Assembly (NCBI GenBank): GCA_024636105.1
Contig: JAGXHO010000032.1
Coordinates: 1 to 8,385 of the forward strand
Direction: 5' to 3'
Length of the DNA stretch: 8,385 bases
From: Trueperaceae bacterium
Lineage (GTDB): Bacteria > Deinococcota > Deinococci > Deinococcales > Trueperaceae
Below, piece by piece: positions 1-6,348 of the stretch. Below the pieces are notes generated by a model that did no database searches, was not told where the DNA came from, and worked only from the letters and a program-made list of their open reading frames with translations. A program made the position numbers and the translations under genes. Within the stretch, counting starts at the first letter, position 1; the number at the start of each line of letters is the position of its first letter.

Positions 1-170
1 TCACGGACGTCCCCGGCGCAGCCGGCCACCAGGTTGCCGCTCGCGAGGTACGTCCGCGGGTCCTCGAGGCCCATCGACTCGGCGACCGCGCGGAGGTCCG
101 CCATCGGCACCCGCCGGTGCCCGCCGACGTTGACGCCCCGCAGCAGGAACGCCGCGCGCGCCGCGCTCAC
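1..170 (-). CDS. DUF1697 family protein, N-terminal part (cut by window edge)
   Basis: Only the first 56 codons are inside the window; the gene continues past position 1. Reading the minus strand from the GTG at 170-168 gives a protein containing LLRGVNVGGHRRVPMADLR, then an RTYLASGNLV segment. This is the typical start of DUF1697 proteins (a LLRG(I/V)NVGG motif, a VPMAxLR helix and a TYxxSGN(V/L) strand). The biochemical role of the family is not established; members are small soluble cytoplasmic proteins. The GTG start overlaps the TGA stop of the upstream DinB-like gene as GTGA, a 4-base overlap typical of translational coupling, and this also supports the chosen start. The family call is firm from the motifs, but nothing can be said about the missing C-terminal half. 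Confidence 0.85.
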   Translation of the reverse strand, partial: MSAARAAFLLRGVNVGGHRRVPMADLRAVAESMGLEDPRTYLASGNLVAGCAGDVR

Positions 171-655
171 CGAGCGCGCGACAGGTAGCGCCGCAGCGAC
201 GTCGCGGGCGGCGCCACCCCGGCTTGGCGCATCATCCCGATCACCTGGCCGCGGTGGAAGGTCGCGTGGTCGACCGCGTGGTGCACCAGGTCGCCCAGCA
301 CCGCACGCTGCTGGCCGTCCGCCCGATGGACGTAGGTGATCTCGCGCTCCGCGGCGTCTTCGGCGAGTCCACCCATCCAGGCGCGCCGTTTCGCGGCGAA
401 CGCCGTCCAGGACGTGGTGAGACCGGGCAGGTCGCGCGGCGGCTCGTAATCGGCCGGATCGGTGCCCTGGACCCAGCGTCCGAACCAGACCCGTTCCGAC
501 CACTCCATGTGGCGCAGCGTGCCCAGGACGGACTTGAAGCTGATCCCGACGTCGGCGGTGAGGCCCTCCCCGGACAACCCGGCGGCGGCCCGCAGCGTGA
601 CGTCGTTGGCCCAGTCGAGGTAGGCGATCATCTTGCGGAGGTCGTGGGTGCGCAT
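167..655 (-). CDS. DinB-fold (DinB/YfiT-like) putative metal-dependent protein
   Basis: A 162-aa protein, the usual size for DinB-superfamily four-helix-bundle proteins, which bind a divalent metal through three histidines. Some relatives are thiol-dependent (mycothiol or bacillithiol) transferases; others have no known function. Visible marks are an N-terminal YLDWANDVTLRAA helix, H49 in the LGTLRHMEW segment, and a HHAVDHATFHRGQ motif with H126, H130 and H134, where H49, H130 and H134 are the likely metal ligands. The C-terminal PPATSLRRYL resembles the family ending PPxTDLIxYL. The ATG at 655 was chosen because family similarity starts with MRTHDLRKMIAYLDW. An in-frame ATG at 715 would add 20 residues unlike the family and would run into the hairpin at 703-740. 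No strong Shine-Dalgarno site precedes 655. It shares a 4-base GTGA overlap with the DUF1697 gene downstream. The substrate is unknown. Confidence 0.88.
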   Translation of the reverse strand: MRTHDLRKMIAYLDWANDVTLRAAAGLSGEGLTADVGISFKSVLGTLRHMEWSERVWFGRWVQGTDPADYEPPRDLPGLTTSWTAFAAKRRAWMGGLAEDAAEREITYVHRADGQQRAVLGDLVHHAVDHATFHRGQVIGMMRQAGVAPPATSLRRYLSRAR

Positions 656-702
656 GGGCGCAGCGTAGCCGGCCGGCGACCCGGCGCGCACGACCGCACC
701 AA

Positions 703-740
703 GCGTCGCGGGCACCGCCCGAAAGCGGTGCCCGCGACGC
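703..740 (-). terminator. Perfect 16-bp stem hairpin, probable terminator of the pentapeptide gene
   Basis: The arms 703-718 (GCGTCGCGGGCACCGC) and 725-740 (GCGGTGCCCGCGACGC) are exact inverse complements, separated by a 6-base loop CCGAAA. The hairpin lies 17 bases beyond the stop of the minus-strand pentapeptide lipoprotein gene and 47 bases before the start of the DinB-like gene on the same strand. That is the expected position for an intrinsic terminator. On the minus strand it is followed only by TTGG rather than a run of T, so termination may rely on the strong stem alone, as often seen in high-GC bacteria. An attenuating leader of the DinB-like gene is another possibility. Confidence 0.75.
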
Positions 741-757
741 GCGTTCGCTGGGCTAGG

Positions 758-1360
758 TCAGTTGCAGGTGCCCACGGACCCCGCGCCGCAGATGGTGCCG
801 TCGATCCAGGTGGCACCGTCGAGGACCGCGCCTTCGAGCTTGGTGGAGTCGCCGGCTGCGAACGCGCCCTCGAGGTTCGCGCCGGTCAGGTTGGCGCCGC
901 GCAGGTCGGCGCCGGCGAGGTGGGCGCCACGGAGGTCCGCGCCGGTGAAGTCGGCGTTCCGGAAGTCACCACCGTTGAAGCGCGCGCCGCGCAGATCGGC
1001 GTCCAAGAAGATCGCGCCCGCGAACGAGCCGCCCTGGAAGGTCGCGTTCCGGAGGTCGGCCCCGGTGAAGTCGTGGCCGCGGAAGTCGCCGTCGAGGACC
1101 GCGTCCTCGAGGTCGGCTCCGACGGAGTCCTCGGGGGCAGGTTCACCGTCGATGGTCGGGCCGGCCAGGTCCTCGGCGGGTGCATCGTCGGCAGGGGTCG
1201 TTTCGGGGGCTTCGGCGGTCTCTTCGATGGGCGCCTCGTCGGCGGGGGGCAGGTCGGCCATCGGGTCGACGACGGTGCCGCAAGCGGCGAGGACGCCGGC
1301 GAGCAGGAGCGCGGCGACGAACGAGAGGGGACGACGAACGAGGAAGGCGGAACGGTCCAT
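758..1360 (-). CDS. Pentapeptide-repeat lipoprotein
   Basis: A 200-aa predicted lipoprotein. Residues 1-27 form a lipoprotein signal: positive residues (RR at 9-10), a hydrophobic stretch, and a lipobox LAAC with the lipidated Cys at 27. Residues 30-80 are an acidic Pro/Ala/Glu/Asp-rich linker. From about residue 82 pentapeptide repeats begin; the central hydrophobic residue (Phe or Leu) recurs every five residues without a break from F93 to L163, which is 15 repeats, enough for almost four turns of a right-handed square beta-helix. The C-terminus has LEGAVLDGATWIDGT followed by C191 and C199, which may form a disulfide cap. The ATG is preceded by GGAGG (1366-1370) at a 5-base spacing. The gene stands apart from its neighbours, with a strong hairpin behind it. 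The family serves as a structural or binding scaffold; the partner is unknown. Gyrase-protecting pentapeptide proteins are cytoplasmic, so that role is unlikely here. Confidence 0.88.
   Translation of the reverse strand: MDRSAFLVRRPLSFVAALLLAGVLAACGTVVDPMADLPPADEAPIEETAEAPETTPADDAPAEDLAGPTIDGEPAPEDSVGADLEDAVLDGDFRGHDFTGADLRNATFQGGSFAGAIFLDADLRGARFNGGDFRNADFTGADLRGAHLAGADLRGANLTGANLEGAFAAGDSTKLEGAVLDGATWIDGTICGAGSVGTCN
866..1090 (-). repeat. Degenerate 15-bp tandem array encoding the pentapeptide repeats
   Basis: Fifteen consecutive 15-base units encode residues 91-165 of the lipoprotein, with consensus A-(D/N)-(L/F)-(R/T)-G. At DNA level the units recur as variants of GCGCCGGxxAGGTxGGC on the plus strand. 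This is coding repetition and not a noncoding array. The regular units could allow slippage, so copy number may vary among relatives. Confidence 0.85.
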
Positions 1361-1401
1361 GGCAACCTCCGGATCGTTCGGCCGGTCGCGCTACTGGCTC
1401 C

Positions 1402-1434
1402 CCCCGTCCCAAGCGCCCGAATACGGGTACGGGG
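1402..1434 (-). promoter_or_regulatory. Inverted repeat upstream of the lipoprotein gene
   Basis: Arms CCCCGT-CCC (1402-1410) and GGG-T-ACGGGG (1425-1434) pair over 9 bp with one bulged T at 1428; a small alternative inner stem (1416-1419 with 1424-1427) is also possible. It lies 42 bases before the lipoprotein start and 91 bases beyond the end of the ccdA-like gene, both on the minus strand. It could be an operator or leader hairpin of the lipoprotein gene, or a late terminator of the redox gene; no T-run follows. The rest of 1361-1524 shows no promoter I would trust. Confidence 0.35.
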
Positions 1435-1508
1435 TTCATCGCCTCCGAAGGATGGCCCGCCGCTGTCTGCGGCGTTGGATGAACGGAGGATGCCGGAGCG
1501 CCGCTTTC

Positions 1509-1532
1509 GGAACTCTTAACGGGCTCAGCCCG
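1509..1532 (-). terminator. Weak candidate terminator at the end of the ccdA-like gene
   Basis: On the minus strand CGGGC-TGA-GCCCG (1532-1520) forms a 5-bp stem with the stop codon in its loop, followed by TTAAGAGTTCC, the most AT-rich patch nearby. Its position at the stop codon is suggestive, but the stem is short and there is no real U-tract. Confidence 0.3.
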
Positions 1533-2883
1533 CCTCGTGCGGCGCCTTCGCCGGAGCCCACGGGCTCGACGCCGGATGCACGATGCGGTGCAGCAGCAGC
1601 ACCAGGAGCGAGGCGCCGATGGCCGCCCCGAAGACCGCAACGGTGCCGCCGATCGATTCGAGCAGCGCCGGCCGGAACAGCATCGCGAGGGCAAGCGCGA
1701 GCATCACCGCCCCGCCGACGAGCTTGAGCACGCGGCCCTCGCGCTCCTCGATGCGCGCGGCGCGCATGGTGACCACGACGACACCGAAGATCAGGAGCTC
1801 GTCGAGCAGGTAGATGACCATGTAGAGGACCAACAGCATCGCGAACGCTCCGGCGCTGGCGCCCGCGTCGGCGAGGATCGTCGTCCACAGAACCGGGAGC
1901 CCGGCCGTACAGGGGAGCTCGACGAGCGTCACCCCGAGCGCCATGCCGCCGGTGGCCGCGAGCGTGGCAGGGAGCGACGCGCGAGCGTTCATCACCCCGC
2001 GGATGCCCTTGTAGATGCCGGGCTTCTGGGCGTCATCGATCGTGAGGCTGAACCCCTGCTTGTAGGCCACGTAGTCCTTGAGGTTGACCAGCGCGAAGGC
2101 GAGCGCGATGCCGGCCACCAGCACGCGGATCCAGCCGAGGAACGAGACGTACGAGAAGATGCTGAACAAGCCTGCGATGAAGAGGCCGTACACGAGCGAC
2201 GTGACGATCAGGAAGGTAAGGCCCACCAGCAGCACCCGGCGCCGCGACTTGGTGTTGATCACCACCGCGAGCAGCAGCGCGAGCACCCAGAGCGAACAGG
2301 GGTTGAAGCCGTCGACGAAAGCGATCAACGCGGTGGAGAGCCACAGCGCGCGGCTGCCGACGTCGATCGCCCCCAGCAGCGGGACGTCGATCGTCGTGGC
2401 GCCGGACCCACCGGAGGGCGGCGGCGGCGCGGCGGGCGCGGGGATCGGCACGAACTGCTCGCGCAGATCCGGCGCCACCCGGTCGACGGGGTCGGGCGCC
2501 GCGTAGGCCTCGTAGCGGGCGACCGCGTCGCGCATCTGACGGCCGTAGGCATCGGTGTAGCCGACCCACACTTCGTCGCCGATGAAGGTCATCGGTACGC
2601 CGGTCACGGGGCGGCCGAAGGCCGCCGCCATGGCTTCCATCAGCGGCCGGTTCGCGGGGACGTTGTACACCTCGTACGCGTGGATCACCACGTTCGGGTG
2701 GTCGGCGAGCAACTGCTCGTGGAAGACCTTCTGCGAGGCGCAATGGGGGCAGCCATCGCCCCAGAAGAAGTAGACGGGCACGGGGAACGGCGGCTCGCCC
2801 GCGCCGGCCGGCTGAGCCAGCGCCGACGTCGCGGCGAGCACGAGCACCAGGAGCACGAGGGCGGCGCGGAGAACGCGGGTCAT
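1525..2883 (-). CDS. Thioredoxin-like domain fused to a CcdA/DsbD-type thiol-disulfide membrane transporter
   Basis: A 452-aa protein. Residues 1-23 are a signal peptide with a hydrophobic core and ALA|Q cleavage site. Residues about 34-127 are a thioredoxin/glutaredoxin-like domain with active site CPHC at 45-48 in FFWGDGCPHC and a GVPMTF segment (95-100) with the family's cis-proline. A Pro-rich linker (about 144-160) leads to a CcdA-like membrane domain (about 178-435, six or seven hydrophobic segments) with one Cys in each half: C196 in DGFNPCSLW and C325 in VELPCTAGLP. In the family this pair passes electrons from cytoplasmic thioredoxin to an extracytoplasmic CXXC partner, here presumably the protein's own N-terminal domain. 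Substrates could be apocytochrome c or secreted disulfide proteins; no cytochrome genes lie here to decide. The ATG sits only 2 bases after GGAGG (2886-2890), which is tight, but it is the only start keeping the signal peptide. It is divergent from the BTAD regulator. Confidence 0.9.
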   Translation of the reverse strand: MTRVLRAALVLLVLVLAATSALAQPAGAGEPPFPVPVYFFWGDGCPHCASQKVFHEQLLADHPNVVIHAYEVYNVPANRPLMEAMAAAFGRPVTGVPMTFIGDEVWVGYTDAYGRQMRDAVARYEAYAAPDPVDRVAPDLREQFVPIPAPAAPPPPSGGSGATTIDVPLLGAIDVGSRALWLSTALIAFVDGFNPCSLWVLALLLAVVINTKSRRRVLLVGLTFLIVTSLVYGLFIAGLFSIFSYVSFLGWIRVLVAGIALAFALVNLKDYVAYKQGFSLTIDDAQKPGIYKGIRGVMNARASLPATLAATGGMALGVTLVELPCTAGLPVLWTTILADAGASAGAFAMLLVLYMVIYLLDELLIFGVVVVTMRAARIEEREGRVLKLVGGAVMLALALAMLFRPALLESIGGTVAVFGAAIGASLLVLLLHRIVHPASSPWAPAKAPHEAG

Positions 2884-2885
2884 GG

Positions 2886-2890
2886 CCTCC
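2886..2890 (-). promoter_or_regulatory. Shine-Dalgarno site with unusually short spacing
   Basis: On the minus strand the redox gene reads GTGGAGGCCATG: a consensus GGAGG with only two bases before the start codon. Spacing of 5-9 is usual, so initiation may be inefficient. The next in-frame alternatives (GTG codons from codon 10 on) would cut the signal peptide, so the ATG is kept. Confidence 0.5.
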
Positions 2891-2910
2891 ACGTTGGGCC
2901 CGCCCGTCCC

Positions 2911-2931
2911 ACGCGCGCCAGTGGCGGGCGT
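2911..2931. promoter_or_regulatory. Imperfect palindrome in the divergent intergenic region, candidate operator
   Basis: ACGCGCGCC (2911-2919) and GGCGGGCGT (2923-2931) pair at 8 of 9 positions around a 3-base centre. It lies near the middle of the 96-bp region (2884-2979) between the minus-strand redox gene and the plus-strand regulator, where one site could control both. No clear -35/-10 pair could be recognised in this GC-rich stretch. Short palindromes are common by chance at this composition. Confidence 0.35.
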
Positions 2932-2966
2932 CCCCTCGGCCTTGCCGCACGGCCGACGCCGACGTA

Positions 2967-2986
2967 CGCTCGAGCGAACATGCTCG
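2967..2986 (+). promoter_or_regulatory. Palindrome and start-codon hairpin at the regulator gene
   Basis: CGCTCGAGCG (2967-2976) is a perfect 10-bp palindrome ending 3 bases before the ATG at 2980. CGAGC (2971-2975) can also pair with GCTCG (2982-2986), closing a 6-base loop that holds most of the start codon. No good Shine-Dalgarno site is present. Together this suggests weak or controlled translation, or an operator overlapping the start. It is pattern evidence only. Confidence 0.3.
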
Positions 2987-5900
2987 ACGCACCCGCGCTC
3001 CTCGAGGTCCGCCTCCTCGGCGTGCCGCGCCTCGCTTGGGGCGGCACGCCGCTCACGGTGGCGTCGCGCAAGGAAGCGGCGCTGCTCTACCACCTCGCGT
3101 TGCGGCCCGAAGGGGTGGCCAAGGCGACCGCGGCCGAGCTCCTGTGGGGGCCTGGCCATCGCGGCAACCTGCGGGTCGCGCTGCACCACCTGCGCCGACT
3201 CCCGGGCGCCGAGGCGTGGCTGATCGACGGCGACCCCGTGGCGGTGCGGGCCACCACCGACGTGGTGCGCTTCCAGGACGCGGTCGCGGACGACCCCGTG
3301 GCCGCGCTCGCTGCCTGGTTCGACTTGCCCGAGGACCAACCGGCGCGCAGCTGGCTGCTGCACGGCCTCGACGTTCCGGGCGCGCCGGAGTTCATGGACT
3401 GGGTGGAACTCGAGCGCGAGCGCTTGGCGGCCGCGTGGATCGACGCTGCGCTCCGTGCGTCCGAGCGGGCGGAACAGGAGGGGCGCTACGCGGACGCCGC
3501 GCGCTGGAGCCGCCGGCTCCTCACGGACGACCCGCTCCACGAGACCGCGGCCCGCGCGCTCATGCGCGCCTCGTGGCTCATGGGCGACCGCGACGGGGCG
3601 GTGGCGGCCTTCGAGCGCTGCCGCCGGGCGCTCGCTCAGGAGCTCGGCCTGGAGCCCCTCGAGGAGACGCTCGCGCTGCTCGACCGGGTGCGAGCCGGTG
3701 CGCCGGCCCCGCGAGCGCTCCCCGCCGCCACGAACGGCGGCGCCCGCGCACGACCCGTGGCGTTCGTCGGCCGCGCCGAGGAACTGGACCGGATCCGGCA
3801 GGCGCTCGCCCCGGGCCACCTGGTCACGATCACGGGGCCCGGCGGCATCGGCAAGACCCGCTTAGCCGAGGCCGTGGCCGGCGCCTGGGACGGCCCCGTC
3901 GCGCGCGTCGACCTCGGTGCGCTCACGCGCGATGCGGACGTCGCCCCGGCCCTGCTCGACGCGCTCGGCGCGCACGAACGCCGCGGCACGGCGATCGCGG
4001 CCCTCCCCTCGGCCATCCACGCGTGGGCGAACCGCCAAGGCGCCGCGGCCCGACCGGCGCTCTGGGTGTTCGACGAAGCCGAGCGCGTGATCGATGGCGT
4101 CATCGCCGTCCTGGACACGACCTTCGGGGTCCCACTTGCACCTGCGGTGCTGTCGACGTCGCGCATGGCGCTCGAGTTGCCCGGCGAAGCGGTCGTCCGC
4201 CTGAGCGGCTTGGACGACGACGCGGCCGTGGAGCTGTTCGCAGCGACCGTCGCCGCGCACGCGCCCGGGTTCGTCCTGGCGAGCGACGACCGCAACGCCG
4301 CCATGGACCTCGCGCGCACCGTCGGCGGCTCGCCGCTCGCGCTGTCGCTGGCGGCGACCTGGGTGCCCGACGTGACGGTCGCCGAGGTGGCCGCGGGCGT
4401 CGACGTGGGGCTCGCCCGCGCGAGCACGGCGCGCGACCCCGAGGTGCGCCGGCACGCATCGCTGCACGCGGCCCTCGACCAGTCCTGGTTGCTGCTGACC
4501 GATCCGGAACGAGCGACGCTCGCGAGCGCCTCGGTCTTCCCGGGGAGCTTTGACGCCGAAGCAGCGGCCGCCGTCGGGCACGCCGAGCTTCGAACGCTGC
4601 TGGCCCTGGTCCGGAAGTCGATGCTGCAGCGCGACCGGTCGGGGCACTTCCGCGTCCACCCCGTGGTGCGGCTGTACGCGGCCGCGGCGCTCGACCGCCG
4701 CGGTGAGGAGCGCGAAACGCGCGACCGCCATGCAACGTGGGCGCTCGCGGTCGCCACCGAGCGGCTGCGGCGGCCCGGGCCGACCTGGGTCGTCGACGGG
4801 GTGGCCGCGCGGCTTGCCTTCGACGACCTGCGAGCTGCGTGGGACCACGCGCTGGCGACCGACCTCCGCCTGCTCGATGGCAACGTCGAGGCGATCGCCG
4901 CCATCGTCGACCAACTGGGGCGATGGCGCGACGGCGACGCCTGGTTCGCGCGTGGACTGGAGCACCCCGGCACCTCGGAGGCGCCGGCTCTGCGGGCGGC
5001 GCTGGGGGTGGCGCGAGCCCGCGGCGCGGGCATGCTGCGCGGGCACGAGGCCGCGCTGGCGCTCATCGAGTCGGTCGCCGACGCGCTGCCGGCGGCCTCG
5101 GAGCGCTGCCGTGCGGAGGCCGAGCGCGTCCGCGGCCACTCGCTGATGGCCACCGGGCGCCTGGACGAGACCGAGGCGGCGCTCGAGCGCGCTGCGCGCG
5201 GCTTCGAGGCGATCGGTGACGAACGGGCGCTCGCGAGCACGTTCAACCTGCTGGGCCTCACCGCCGGGCGGCGCCACGACCCCACGGGCGCCGCGGCCTG
5301 GTACGCACGCGTGCTCGAGGTCGCCGAACGCGCCGACCTGGCGGTCGCGCGCGGCGCGGCGCTCGCCAACCTCGCCGACGTGCTGCCGACCGACCGGCCC
5401 CTCGCGGAGCGCATCGCGCTGCTCGAGCGCGCGGCGGACGCGCTCCGCCCGACCGCCTTCGCGCCCGGGCTCGCGGCGACGCTGCTCAACCTAGGTCGGC
5501 GCCGGCGCGAAGCGGGGTTGCCCGGCGCCCGCGCGGCCCTCGAGGAGGCCGCTGCGCTCCAGGAGGGCATCGGGATCCGGACGGGCGATGCCCTCGCCGC
5601 GCTCGCCGAAGAGATGGAGCCGGAGGAGGGTGCCGAGGTGGCGGCGCGCGCGATCGCCAACGCACGCGCCGACGACGATCCGCACGCCGAGGCGGTGGCC
5701 GCGAAGGCGCTCGCGAAGATCGAGGAGGCGCGCGGGCGCCCGGCTGCTGCGGACGCCGCGTTCGCCCGGGGCGTCGCGGCCGCATACCGCCCGACGGCCG
5801 GCGCCATCGCTCGCTTCAACGTGCACCACGCTCGGGCGGCGGTGCTGGCGGCGCGTGGCGACCGCGACGGCGCACTGGCCGACCTCGCCGACGCGCTGGA

Positions 5901-6348
5901 CGCCGCCGTCGAACAGCGGATCGATGCGTGCATCGCGCTGGCCGCGGAGGGCGCGTCGTGGCTGGGTGCGCCAGCGGACGCGACCACCGCGCGGGTGCTG
6001 TGCGGCGCCGTCGCGCATGCGCAGCGCGTCGGATCCGCAAGATCCGAAGCCGCTGCACGCCTCGCCTGCAGCGACCTGGGCGTCGATCCCGACGCCGGTG
6101 AGTCGCGCATCGAGCTCGAAGGCGTCGTCGTCGACCTCACCGGGCGCACCGCCGCCATTCCGGACGGAGCGCGGTGGCTGGACGCGCTGGTGGCGCTGAC
6201 GCGGACGTACGGCTTGCGGGCGCGGCTGGTGGCTCAGGCGTCGGCATCGGCGATATCGGCGGCGTCGGCTGCCTCGGCGCCGGCTGCGGCCGGCGCAGGG
6301 GCACGCTCCTCGACCCCTGCTTCGGCGCCGAACGCCTCCGAGAGGTAG
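2980..6348 (+). CDS. BTAD/STAND-type ATPase transcriptional regulator with TPR-like C-terminal region
   Basis: A 1122-aa cytoplasmic regulator of the AfsR/SARP-like large class. Residues about 8-95 resemble a compact winged-helix DNA-binding domain (EVRLLGVPRL start, then SRKEAALLYHLAL). Residues about 96-240 are a bacterial transcriptional activator domain (BTAD), with GRYADAARWSRRLLTDDPLHE and FERCRRALAQELGLEP. The STAND NTPase starts near FVGRAEELD (262-270), with Walker A GPGGIGKT (286-293), a Walker B-like WVFDEAE (362-368), STSRMALELPGE (392-403) and GGSPLALSLAA (449-459). Roughly 690-1045 is Ala-rich helical TPR-like repeat, probably the signal-sensing part. Residues 1087-1122 are a low-complexity Ala/Ser tail that runs antisense through the small gene at 6234-6479. 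The ATG at 2980 was chosen because the upstream open frame lies antisense to the redox gene and domain homology begins here. The inducer and targets are unknown; the divergent redox gene is the first candidate target. Confidence 0.9.
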   Translation: MLDAPALLEVRLLGVPRLAWGGTPLTVASRKEAALLYHLALRPEGVAKATAAELLWGPGHRGNLRVALHHLRRLPGAEAWLIDGDPVAVRATTDVVRFQDAVADDPVAALAAWFDLPEDQPARSWLLHGLDVPGAPEFMDWVELERERLAAAWIDAALRASERAEQEGRYADAARWSRRLLTDDPLHETAARALMRASWLMGDRDGAVAAFERCRRALAQELGLEPLEETLALLDRVRAGAPAPRALPAATNGGARARPVAFVGRAEELDRIRQALAPGHLVTITGPGGIGKTRLAEAVAGAWDGPVARVDLGALTRDADVAPALLDALGAHERRGTAIAALPSAIHAWANRQGAAARPALWVFDEAERVIDGVIAVLDTTFGVPLAPAVLSTSRMALELPGEAVVRLSGLDDDAAVELFAATVAAHAPGFVLASDDRNAAMDLARTVGGSPLALSLAATWVPDVTVAEVAAGVDVGLARASTARDPEVRRHASLHAALDQSWLLLTDPERATLASASVFPGSFDAEAAAAVGHAELRTLLALVRKSMLQRDRSGHFRVHPVVRLYAAAALDRRGEERETRDRHATWALAVATERLRRPGPTWVVDGVAARLAFDDLRAAWDHALATDLRLLDGNVEAIAAIVDQLGRWRDGDAWFARGLEHPGTSEAPALRAALGVARARGAGMLRGHEAALALIESVADALPAASERCRAEAERVRGHSLMATGRLDETEAALERAARGFEAIGDERALASTFNLLGLTAGRRHDPTGAAAWYARVLEVAERADLAVARGAALANLADVLPTDRPLAERIALLERAADALRPTAFAPGLAATLLNLGRRRREAGLPGARAALEEAAALQEGIGIRTGDALAALAEEMEPEEGAEVAARAIANARADDDPHAEAVAAKALAKIEEARGRPAAADAAFARGVAAAYRPTAGAIARFNVHHARAAVLAARGDRDGALADLADALDAAVEQRIDACIALAAEGASWLGAPADATTARVLCGAVAHAQRVGSARSEAAARLACSDLGVDPDAGESRIELEGVVVDLTGRTAAIPDGARWLDALVALTRTYGLRARLVAQASASAISAASAASAPAAAGAGARSSTPASAPNASER

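Noticed and set aside
656..715. Upstream in-frame start of the DinB-like gene at 715
   Set aside because: The 20 extra residues do not resemble the family, and the start would lie inside the hairpin at 703-740.
866..1090. Possible CRISPR-like or noncoding tandem repeat
   Set aside because: The 15-base units have no spacers and encode an exact five-residue period, so they are coding repeats.
224..1519. Long plus-strand open frame (431 codons) across the DinB-like and lipoprotein genes
   Set aside because: Its Val/Gly/Ala-rich periodic product mirrors the pentapeptide repeats read antisense; the minus-strand genes have clear family motifs and a Shine-Dalgarno site.
1537..2979. In-frame extension of the regulator by 481 codons
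   Set aside because: It lies antisense to the whole redox gene and gives an Arg/Glu/Gln/His-rich product with no domain; homology starts at 2980.
2884..3819. N-terminal extension of the redox gene into the regulator
   Set aside because: It lies antisense to the winged-helix and BTAD region; a signal peptide and GGAGG site fix the start at 2883.
3636..6158. Minus-strand open frame of 840 codons opposite the regulator
   Set aside because: It is a Ser/Ala/Arg-rich shadow caused by high GC. The plus strand carries Walker A, BTAD and TPR-like sequence.
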